Part shown: one piece after another, positions 56,009-64,000 of the stretch
Layout of the letters: the number at the start of each line of letters is the position of its first letter
How positions within the stretch are numbered: the stretch's first letter is position 1
Source: Fonsecaea monophora
Lineage: Eukaryota > Ascomycota > Eurotiomycetes > Chaetothyriales > Herpotrichiellaceae
NCBI RefSeq assembly: GCF_001642475.1
Contig: NW_019173951.1
Location: 1-64,000, forward strand
Direction of reading: 5' to 3'
DNA: 64,000 nt
Position numbers and translations under genes: made by a program
Notes under the pieces: model-generated
What the model was told of the DNA's origin: nothing
The model's database searches: none
What the model saw: the letters and a program-made list of their open reading frames with translations, nothing else

Positions 56009-57125
56009 GACAAATCGAGAATATTGTCACCTGTGGATAGGCAAACCCAAGTCCAACTTTCGGCGTCGCGTGGTGGGGTTAGTCAATAATTGGGCCGGCT
56101 CAATCTCTTTTATATATCCTAGACGAAGTCACGGTTTGATATGGAAAACGGGGGATTTATGTTGATGACGGCGTTTCTTGTGGATGGACGGGTGAATAGT
56201 AGGAAACGATCAAGGAAACTCCCCCCTTTGCGCGTCCAAAGGTCTCTTTCTTTTTTCTTTTATTAGAAAAAGTTGACTGTATATATTCTCGTCGATGTCG
56301 GTGTCGGTGTCGGTGTCGATTTCCCGGCGTCCGTGGAGGCCACCCCTCCCTCCCTCCTTGGTGCGTGTGTCAGTGGCCGCGGAGGAGGAGGAGGATGGGA
56401 GGAGGGGTAGGAGAAGGGAAAAGAATGAGATGAGACTACGAGGACCGGCGGACAGCTTGAAACCCCTGTTTGTTACTGTCTCTATGCACATAGACTCATT
56501 CGTGGGTCAGGTTATTTTCATATACATATTATCACACATATCCACCGAATATCTTTTTTTCTCTTCTTCTTCTTCTTTCTGATCTTCTATTACTGGTTTG
56601 GCTTTACTTTTTTTTTTTTGGTTGCTAATTCAATGCACGCTCCTGGGGCTCACACTTCCTACTTGCGTGCGAGGACAGGGATGCGTGTACCTGAAGTATA
56701 TATCATATTCCTACAGTATCTAGGTACGTAGGTAAGTACGTAACTAAGCAGGTACTTGATTATACGAGAATATCGAGCATGAAAGCCTCGATACATACAT
56801 AAATTTCAATTCACTTTTCGGGGTGGCCAGACGCCTTCCCTCCCTCCCTCCATCCCTGCCTGCCTGGGCTATATTATATATGTGCGCGCTATAAAATCCC
56901 CGCGGAGTCAAATTTCGTAGGACGTCGTCGTAAATAGTAATTAACCCAGTCGTAGACAATGAAATAGGAGGATTCCGTCAAAAAAAAAAAAGGCCAAGGG
57001 GGAAGTTGTCGCCCAAGGACTTGTTTGTTCAAGTCAATTCGTATCCCGAAGGTCTCTCTCCCTCTTGTTTCTTCCTGCTGGTGGCGATGGCAATGCCGCA
57101 CAGTTTATTGTATTGCTGCCAGCCG
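56009..57125. other. Convergent intergenic region with simple repeats
   Basis: Contains a GTCGGT repeat (about 56290-56320), a GGA-rich tract (56384-56420), poly-T (about 56609), a CCCT repeat (56839-56856) and poly-A (about 56981). These are 3' flanks of hapX and the PhoD-like gene. Confidence 0.6.
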
Positions 57126-59255
57126 TCAATGCCACAATGACTGCCCTCGCCCCGCTCCACTGCGCAGGCCCAATCTCTCGGCCCAGCCTGCCACACCGTT
57201 TCGAGCCTTCCTCCTTTCCCGCCCACGTCCTCCATTAGCCAGTGCTGAGCTTGTACTCGGACTTGTAAGTGTGTACTCCCACTTCACCTCTCCGTCCACG
57301 TACAAGGTATACTTAAACATGCTCCTTTGCCATCCGCTCCCTGCATCACCCGCCACGCTACGAATGTCAATGACGCCAATCTTGCTGTTTCCGTCTGGAA
57401 TGTACTTAATGGCCACGTCTTGGTTGTCAATCTGGCGGAACGTCCGGAATGGAAGATAGAACATTGACAACGGCCCTACTGAGAATTCGTGAGGGCCAGA
57501 GGCCGGGGTCGTGTCGTAGACGACAGGCTTGGAGACCGGTTCAGCTGCATCCAAGTCGGATGTGTCGACAGTATCTCCCACCTGGCCTTGGCCTTGGTCC
57601 TGGGAGAGGACCGGCGGCGGGTATCGTATAGCAGCGAATTCGTGACGATCCCCAGAAAGAATAACGACTCTAACACCAAGTTCGCGTTCTGCATCATGCA
57701 TGGCCTGCAAAATCAACGCTCGTTCTCTGAGAAATCCACCCCAAGTGTCAGACGTGCCAAATCGCCAGTTCTTCGTGAACGGGACGCTGGTGGCGATGAT
57801 TTTCCAATGCACATGCGGGGGTTCAGGCGCGGAGAGGTATGCAAGGAGGGAGTCAAGTTGTTGAGTACCTAGCATTGAGTGTGTTTCGCGGGTGGAGGGT
57901 GGATTCGACGATTCCGAAGACGAGCCGTACATGGGTTTTTCTGAGCTCCGGGACGAAGAGCTAGTTGAATGCGATTCAGGGTCAGTCCGATATCGCCGTG
58001 TATCGAGCATGAAGAATGACGCAGGACCATTGGTGAATTCAAAGTAAGTAATATTCGCTTCTGGCCCACTCAGAGAGCCTGGTGGGATTGGTGGATTCAC
58101 CGAGACGTGATAATGGATGAAGGGATCTGAAGCGGCCGGAAAAGGATCTGTATCATTTCCACCGGACCAGTCATTGGCGATTTCGTGGTCGTCAAGGGTG
58201 TGGATCCAAGGTAGGGTATCAAGTCCCGGTAGTGACCACGACGGCGAAGCGTAGACGCGTCGATATTCCGACCGATAATGTGCAAGGGAGGACGATAGAC
58301 GGAGGGGCACGTCGACATAGATAAAGTCTCCAAGGAATAGCATGAATGAGGCTGGCGATGGGAGTGAACGGACGAGTTTGGACAAGTATTCCAAGCCATG
58401 GATTGCCAGAGAATGAGCCGTTGGTCTGTACGGAAAATTGGCTTTTATACAAGAGGAAGTGAGAAACGTCAAGCTGTTGGCGGCTTCCGAGTATGGCGAT
58501 GCAGCTGTAACAAAGGTCCCGGATTTGTCATTGGAAAGGGAGTAGATATATTTCTTCGATGGCTGAAGACCATCAAAACTGAGTGCTTGGGTATAATCGG
58601 TATCGGGTCCCAGGTAGTAGATCGTGTCCGTCGTAGTCCACCTGGTCTTATCCGCCGGAGACAGGTAGACGTAGATTGGAAGTTGGGCCGGATCAGGCTC
58701 TCGAATCAAGATTTTCGCAGAGGTCGAGTCGACGTAGCCAACACGAGTGAAGCTCAAATCCTTTGCCGGATGGAGAAGAGGCCCTCGAAAGACCAAATCA
58801 ACCGTAGACAACGCCAACAAGACGTTCAACCCAATGGTGGCGTAACTCCGTCTTTTCTCTCGCCAATTGGGTATTCCAAAGACCAAGGTCTTGAACAGTG
58901 ACTTCTCCTCCTCGTACAGGACGGGTTCTTCGTGTGCTTCACTGATTTGGTCCTGGGCCTTTGTTTGATCATTGCCGTTGACCTGTGGAGGGGCATCGGA
59001 GGGCACTTCAGACACGACAGCTCTACTCGAACCGAAGGCTTCGGGGTGGCTGAAGACGAAGGCCAGATATATTGCCACTGAAGAAAGGATGATAGGAGGG
59101 AAATGATGACCGGGGATCTAAGGACAAGGTCAGTCGAGGTGTCAGTGTTGCGTAGCTGATGCTCTAGGCATACATACCCATCTCAAGAAGGCGTAGGCGG
59201 CGAGCCTTGCTACGGACGAGCTTGTGCCAGCTATGATCTCTGCAGGCGAAGGCAT
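57126..59255 (-). CDS. Membrane PhoD-like metallophosphatase
   Basis: Two exons (59255..59178, 59117..57126) give 689 aa. The N-terminus MPSPAEIIAGTSSSVARLAAYAFLRW leads into a hydrophobic helix (IPGHHFPPIILSSVAIYLAFVF), and a second helix (YATIGLNVLLALSTVDLVF) follows, so the protein is membrane-anchored. The PhoD-like domain has an N-terminal strand-rich part (FTRVGYVDSTSAKILIREP), then metal-binding motifs SSCIKANFPY, FMLFLGDFIYVD, TLDDHEIANDW and VVILSGDRHEFAAIRYP. The Asp/His residues coordinate the binuclear metal centre. A Ser-rich insert (STSSSSRSSEKPMYGSSSESS) interrupts the fold, a common feature in fungal copies. PhoD enzymes cleave phosphate mono- or diesters. The substrate and membrane compartment are unknown. 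The first exon was recovered by in-phase splice sites. Confidence 0.87.
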
Positions 59256-59654
59256 GTTTGATTCTCTCTGAAGCTGTCACTCACTGCCTAGGCAGCGAGT
59301 AGTTGGACATGAATCACATCGTTGTCAAAAAAAGTTGGCTGTTGGCACACAGGCAAAGCGCAGACACACCACCAATTCCGTTTCCCCAATGACGCAAGCA
59401 AAGAAGCCGACCAAGTTGAAATGTAGGGCAGTCAGACGGTGGATACCGTGACTAGCCGCTTCGCCGTTGCGTTGAAGCCATCTGTCTGACAAAAACGTAA
59501 CTTGGCCATTAGGAGCAGGGGGTTGGTCAGCCTTATTGTCTCTATTCTCTCCTGGAACAGCTTTGGGCTCCAGATGCTTTGGCAGACCCATTGCCCCTTG
59601 AGCTCGTGTTGTATAGACACATATCCATGTCATTCTCCTGGTTGAGCCCCATGG
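59256..59654. other. Short intergenic region
   Basis: PhoD-like gene promoter and 3' flank of the GH18 gene. Nothing else seen. Confidence 0.45.
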
Positions 59655-60620
59655 TCAACGATTCACTGAAATGCCCGCCAACCCTCTCCCCAGCTGTACC
59701 ACCAGGGCCGCATCCCGCACCTTCTTCATTCCCATACACAAGGCCATGCAGTAAGCCCACATCCAACAATTCTCGCCTTCTTGAGGCAGCGCATCCCAGT
59801 ATTCCCATCCCATGACCCCTCCGAACCCGGGATACCTCTCCACCAGCAAGCTCAACACCGCCGCCGACAATTCCAGCGGCACATAACCGCTCCCACCGTG
59901 CTTGGGGTTCGTCAACATGCCCGCCACCACCTTCTCCGCCGGCCAGCCATTGCGAATAATCTCATCGTAGGCCGCCGTGTTGTGCAGCCCTCCCCACCCG
60001 TTGTAAAATTGCGCGTTGTACCACGCGATGCTCGGACCGCGCATGGCCTCGAGCATCCGGTAATCAAACCCAGATAAATGCGGCCGGCCAGCCATGAGAG
60101 CTGTAGCCACAGGGGCGAGTGTGATGATGAACGCGGGCCCAAAATCCGCTTTGAGACGATCGATCAGGTGCACGATGCCTGGCAGAGACATTTCCTCCTC
60201 GACGTCCAGATCTATGCCGTCGAGGTTATAACGTCTTATCATTTCACGCAGCGGAAGATAGTAGCTTTCAAACCGTGCTAGGGGCACGTCGGTCCTCGAC
60301 TCGGAGTAATCCAGTCTTGCGAAGGATCCCCGCGCGGCACCGCCCAACATGCCCAAGACCTTGATGCCCGAGTCCTGGAGAACAAGAACTTCGTCCCATA
60401 GTTGGGTGTATTTTTCGTGATCCGGTGGGTCGTCATTGAGTGTCAGATTGTGCGGGTCCCAATTGACGTGGATAGCGGCGAGAATCACATGCGTAACGCC
60501 CGAGGGGTTGGTGAGAAGTGGTAAAAGTGAGATGTATTGGTCGCTGTGATGGTATGTTTGAAAGTAGCATACTATTCGAGGGTTCCATGCAGTGACAGGC
60601 GCTACCGGGAGAGGAGGCAT
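59655..60620 (-). CDS. GH18-type glycoside hydrolase (chitinase-like)
   Basis: Single exon, 321 aa. The GH18 catalytic motif DGIDLDVEE is at residues 134-142 (Asp134, Asp137, Asp139, Glu141 as acid/base), with the preceding strand KVLGMLGGAARGSF. Barrel features are PRIVCYFQTYH, THVILAAIHVNWD, PAFIITLAPVATAL, YNAQFYNGWGG and GGVMGWEYWDAL, the conserved tryptophan-containing final strand. No signal peptide, so a cytosolic role is more likely than wall chitin digestion. Such short intracellular forms are found in many ascomycetes and may process chito-oligosaccharides or N-glycans (ENGase-type activity is an alternative). Length is typical of the compact plant/fungal subgroup. The start gives MPPLPVAPVTAWNPRIV, close to the first barrel strand. 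Confidence 0.88.
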   Translation of the reverse strand: MPPLPVAPVTAWNPRIVCYFQTYHHSDQYISLLPLLTNPSGVTHVILAAIHVNWDPHNLTLNDDPPDHEKYTQLWDEVLVLQDSGIKVLGMLGGAARGSFARLDYSESRTDVPLARFESYYLPLREMIRRYNLDGIDLDVEEEMSLPGIVHLIDRLKADFGPAFIITLAPVATALMAGRPHLSGFDYRMLEAMRGPSIAWYNAQFYNGWGGLHNTAAYDEIIRNGWPAEKVVAGMLTNPKHGGSGYVPLELSAAVLSLLVERYPGFGGVMGWEYWDALPQEGENCWMWAYCMALCMGMKKVRDAALVVQLGRGLAGISVNR

Positions 60621-60985
60621 GACTCCATCCGGAGACCTTGTTCGCTGCTCACTTGGAGGATAGGGACAGTCCTTTCGTTCTGCATGAGCGGAGTGGAAAC
60701 GGCGAGGCTACGTTCGCACTCCGAAACCAATGCCAAGACTCTTGGTTAATTGACGAGGCACGCAAGGCTGAGAAAACTGCAAGGCTGAAGGAAACGCCCA
60801 TACAGACCTCACCAGACTTACATTGATAGAGGTCGGTAGATTCTGATTTCAAGATTCATCTATTGCGGACCCTTTCATATTCATGGCCAGGACGCCTTTA
60901 TCCTAGAAATATGAATAGTCAAATAAACTCCGTTTTCCTTTGACCCAGACTTTTCATACCCCAGTACGCTTTTACTATCGATCTT
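60621..60985. other. Short intergenic region
   Basis: GH18 promoter and 3' flank of the reductase fusion. No feature identified. Confidence 0.45.
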
Positions 60986-63900
60986 CTATCGTACATTGAG
61001 CGGCGGGAGTGGTGCTCGAAGGTTGCCCATCACATTTACTGGAGAAAGATCAGAAGTTCCAGATCGGTCACTCCGTGTTTGCCTTGTCCTCATTGCTGGT
61101 GCTGTCGCCAATTTCAGAGCCCGCAGTCCATTTGATGTCGGATCCATGTTGCCGGAAGTGGGCGTGCCGTAAGCTTGAGCTTTCATTATGATCTCGTTCT
61201 GTTGTTGCATCTGCTTCAGGAGCGTCTCGTTAGTGACATGCGGAGCACCTTGGGAGATGGCTGGCAAGGCAGCTGTTTCGGGGCTTTGCCACAACGGATG
61301 TTGAGCCGGGAAACCGCTAGATGTGGACTCTTGGCCCGTCAAACTCCTGATTTGATCTGAAGTGTTAGACATCTGGCGTCTCATGAGCTGTGAATGTAGG
61401 ATTGCAACAGGTGTTTCCATAGTCTTGTCAGAGGGATTCATGGACCGAACAGGGCTCGCGCTATTCTCAGAACCGCTTCTGCTTCGAGATTGAGATGGAC
61501 TTCGACTTTTTAAATTCGGCAGCAACGGTCCGTACCTTGCGGAATTTTGCGCAGCGTCAGGCGCGCGGGGGACTAGCCTGCCTATAAACGATGCATGGCT
61601 TTGGACACTGGGTGCCGGATTGTGCGGAAGTCCACTGGCACTGGAGATGGACGCGTTTGTTGGCCTCCTGGCTAGTCGTGGTTTATCGTCTGCTCCGGAA
61701 TTGTTCAGACGCCTTGATCCAGACCTCGCAGCTAGTGTGAGCGGAAGGGGCCAGCTGCCGACGTAATTCGACTGAGAGTCTCCTCGTTGGTGTTCTGTTG
61801 GGCCTGGAGACCCTTCACGCTCGTCCTTGAGTGACGGTACAGGTGGTAACCTTTTCCCATTATCACCATATGCAGCCACAATGTTTGCAAAACTTAGGTC
61901 GGAAGGCAACTGGCTTAGTCGCTTGATTGATTGCATGTTCGAGTCCATAAAGGTCGAGATCGATTGAAGTGCATTGCGCGACTCATGCACCTCGTAGGAC
62001 GATGGGGTATCGACACCATGCGCGGCTCTGGCAGTATGCGAGTCGGCTAGGCGAGCTGGGCGCGTGCTCTCTGGTTTGGGGTCGCGACCTGAGCCTCCTC
62101 CGAGACGAGCCTGACCGGCGTCAATCGCTTGCCTGGCCTGCGAGACAACCTGAGCAAATATTATATCCTGATCCGCGTATCTTGTCGAGCGAAACGGTTT
62201 TGTCGCACGGGTCGCCTCGCTAAATGCTGTAGCTTGAGCCAGGATGAAGAACGATCCATCGTGTATCTTCCGTTTTAGCACATTCCATCGCGTCCTCGCG
62301 GGGTTCTTCTCCAATTCCGGGTGATAGATGGACTCCCTCGACAGCCTCGAGTAGAAAGTGCCGAGGCGTTCAGCAATACGTTCCAGGACCGAAAGCAGGT
62401 AGGTACTCAGACTGACTAATCTGTGCTTCTCTGTACCGGACTCGATGCACGCGACGACATCAAAGGCATCCATCCCCATACAAGCATCTTCGCGAATTTC
62501 TTCTAGAAATCGGACATCCAACTCAGTCACTGCACGGGCGTATTGCAGAATCCCGTTTTCTTGGAACTGGGCCTGTTGGTTATTGCAGACAAAGGAGCCG
62601 ATCTGTGCGATTTCCTTCGCAGCATTGGCGGCGGCAGCAGATGCCTGTGCTCTGGTGATGACACCAATGACATCCGGCACTCGAGTTTCGGGCGTGCCAG
62701 AGTTGACCAGCGCGAAGGTGAGCTTGAGATGCAGCTCTTGAAGCTTCGCGCCAAACAAGGTTGAAAATCCATTCTGCATCAGCCTCGACTGAAATTGGTA
62801 GAATTTCCTCACACCTCCCATGTTGAAGAGGTCGCCCTGAAACCAGGTCCGGGCATCTTGCTGGATGTAATCCACCTCGAAGTGTAACGTGGTAAGGGCT
62901 TCGACACAACTGCGGAGGTATTGATACCAGAGATCATAAATGCCACTGATCTCGATAGATCGGAAATCAGGCTTTGTGGCAAGGTGACCGATGAAATATT
63001 TTGACAGTAGACTCATAACCTCTGGGTTTGTAGTATGAGCCACATCGTCAAATGTCTTTGAGGCATCCAGGCCGGCACTTGCTTGGGCAATCAAGGTACC
63101 ACCAGGATGGATGGGAAGGAAATCAGTGATGTCGTAAACGCCACCATGAACACCGATGAACATCCTAGACCCTTTTCGGTGGCCAGTATTCAGAGCCAGC
63201 TTGGATAGAGGGATACGTGGAGTGGCATAACTGATAGGACGTGGTGTCATGAAAATGTCCAACATGAAGCGTCTTTCCGCAAATGCTTTGGCAAGCAAGC
63301 TGTCCGCCGACTCTTTTGTTGACGCCCAATTCTGATAGATGGCATGTCGAATCCCCGATATGATCGTCTCATACATCGATACGGAGCCACAGACGTAGAG
63401 ATGGCCTCCGAGCCCTCCTTGACTCTTTGAGATGACAAGATCGCAGACCGTTCGCCCTTGTTCAATTATCGTTGCGTCAAGGTACCGAGGACTCATCTGT
63501 TTCTCAACGAGGTCGCGCGACACTGGATCATAAACAAGACCTTTTGTGTCCCTCGAAAATGCAGTGTGGACTTCAATCTGGCCGTTTTGTACATATTGTC
63601 GAAGCTCATGCTCGTAGGACAATCGCTCCCGTGACTGTACCCCGAGGAAGAGTATGTTCCTTCCGACACTGGTTTGAGCTCTCGCTTGCCAGAAGCCTCT
63701 GAAAGGAGCGATTCCTGAGCCACCTGCAAACATGGCGATAGGCCCAGTCATAGTAACCGGAAGTTGAAAATTGATGGGCCTGGAGATCCCAATGAGGTAC
63801 TCTTCATCATCAAGCATCTCTCCGGAGATGGTAGGATCTGGGTTGAGGCATCCGCTGCTCACCCCATGGCGCCGATTATAAGGGGCGGTGGCCTGTAGAA

Positions 63901-64000
63901 TTGGTGCCAGCTGGGACTCCGTGCGAGCGACAGTCAGATCAACAGTGCTCGGCAGCAGCTCGTTTGAGTAGTTGGAGATGCTATAGGTCCGGGGCACCTC
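60986..64000 (-). CDS. Flavoreductase-cytochrome b5 fusion with long C-terminal extension (partial)
   Basis: The N-terminus lies beyond the window; 1,003+ residues are visible. Numbering from the first visible codons, the FAD site RTYS (3-6) and GVSSGCL (45-51), NADPH-binding GGSGIAPFRGFW (92-103), FLGVQSRERLSYEHEL and GGHLYVCGSVSM (197-208) place it in the CPR/sulfite-reductase/NOS reductase family. A cytochrome b5 domain follows at about 279-340 (GVYDITDFLPIHPGGTLIAQ, heme ligands His297 and His321). Next is a helical region of about 300 residues with ITRAQASAAAANAAKEIAQIG and YHPELEKNPARTRWNVLKRKI, unlike any domain I know. It ends with a disordered Ser/Arg/Pro tail (SRSPSQSRSRSGSENSAS). 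No membrane helix is visible. The redox partner and substrate are unknown. The upstream, unseen part may hold a heme or FMN domain. Confidence 0.85.
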   Translation of the reverse strand, partial: EVPRTYSISNYSNELLPSTVDLTVARTESQLAPILQATAPYNRRHGVSSGCLNPDPTISGEMLDDEEYLIGISRPINFQLPVTMTGPIAMFAGGSGIAPFRGFWQARAQTSVGRNILFLGVQSRERLSYEHELRQYVQNGQIEVHTAFSRDTKGLVYDPVSRDLVEKQMSPRYLDATIIEQGRTVCDLVISKSQGGLGGHLYVCGSVSMYETIISGIRHAIYQNWASTKESADSLLAKAFAERRFMLDIFMTPRPISYATPRIPLSKLALNTGHRKGSRMFIGVHGGVYDITDFLPIHPGGTLIAQASAGLDASKTFDDVAHTTNPEVMSLLSKYFIGHLATKPDFRSIEISGIYDLWYQYLRSCVEALTTLHFEVDYIQQDARTWFQGDLFNMGGVRKFYQFQSRLMQNGFSTLFGAKLQELHLKLTFALVNSGTPETRVPDVIGVITRAQASAAAANAAKEIAQIGSFVCNNQQAQFQENGILQYARAVTELDVRFLEEIREDACMGMDAFDVVACIESGTEKHRLVSLSTYLLSVLERIAERLGTFYSRLSRESIYHPELEKNPARTRWNVLKRKIHDGSFFILAQATAFSEATRATKPFRSTRYADQDIIFAQVVSQARQAIDAGQARLGGGSGRDPKPESTRPARLADSHTARAAHGVDTPSSYEVHESRNALQSISTFMDSNMQSIKRLSQLPSDLSFANIVAAYGDNGKRLPPVPSLKDEREGSPGPTEHQRGDSQSNYVGSWPLPLTLAARSGSRRLNNSGADDKPRLARRPTNASISSASGLPHNPAPSVQSHASFIGRLVPRAPDAAQNSARYGPLLPNLKSRSPSQSRSRSGSENSASPVRSMNPSDKTMETPVAILHSQLMRRQMSNTSDQIRSLTGQESTSSGFPAQHPLWQSPETAALPAISQGAPHVTNETLLKQMQQQNEIIMKAQAYGTPTSGNMDPTSNGLRALKLATAPAMRTRQTRSDRSGTSDLSPVNVMGNLRAPLPPLNVR

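Noticed and set aside
49380..64000. Biosynthetic or cell-wall gene cluster (GH71, HapX, PhoD, GH18, reductase)
   Set aside because: No backbone synthase or transporter, mixed housekeeping genes (UGO1) interleaved, and no shared promoter motif.

Overview
This is nuclear DNA of a filamentous ascomycete (Pezizomycotina). The genes carry short spliceosomal introns (about 43-160 nt) with GTANGT-like donors. They are closely packed on both strands without operons. The gene set fits that lineage: a HapX-type bZIP iron regulator with cysteine clusters, a GH71 alpha-1,3-glucanase, UGO1, TIM22, GID7 and ORC5. Eurotiomycetes (for example Chaetothyriales) is my best guess at class, but that is inference only. 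The window is essentially a housekeeping chromosomal segment of about 24 protein genes. I found no rRNA, tRNA, CRISPR array or recognisable transposon.

Layout. 0-10 kb: a partial small membrane protein, an unrecognised protein, a DJ-1/PfpI protein, a SWIRM-domain chromatin protein and a conserved fungal protein of unknown function. 11-31 kb: VPS1 dynamin, GID7/WDR26 WD40 protein, the V-ATPase catalytic subunit VMA1 carrying an intein, a DCAF4-like WD protein, ORC5 and a PUF RNA-binding protein. 31-34 kb: a 3.1 kb stretch with no gene I can support. 34-49 kb: RNA polymerase III subunit RPC2, an unusual protein kinase, a zinc alcohol dehydrogenase, TIM22, SRP54, RRP15 and mitochondrial ferredoxin YAH1. 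49-64 kb: secreted GH71 glucanase, UGO1, HapX, a membrane PhoD-like phosphatase, a GH18 protein and a large partial flavoreductase/cytochrome b5 fusion.

The most striking element is the 477-residue intein in VMA1, at the same protein site as the yeast VDE (PI-SceI) intein. Its splicing residues are intact, but both LAGLIDADG motifs have lost the catalytic aspartate (GNG and IDSQG), so it looks like a splicing-only, homing-dead intein. A 50-nt spliceosomal intron ends one base before the intein's first codon. This would also break up the homing target in an intein-free allele that kept the intron.

Several neighbours share themes (mitochondrial biogenesis: TIM22, YAH1, UGO1; translation and secretion: SRP54, RRP15, RPC2; cell-wall and glycan hydrolysis: GH71, GH18), but nothing in the sequence shows joint regulation. 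An exact ATCTGATAA site (the SreA-type GATA motif) lies about 260 bp upstream of hapX. It fits the known iron feedback circuit in which SreA represses hapX.
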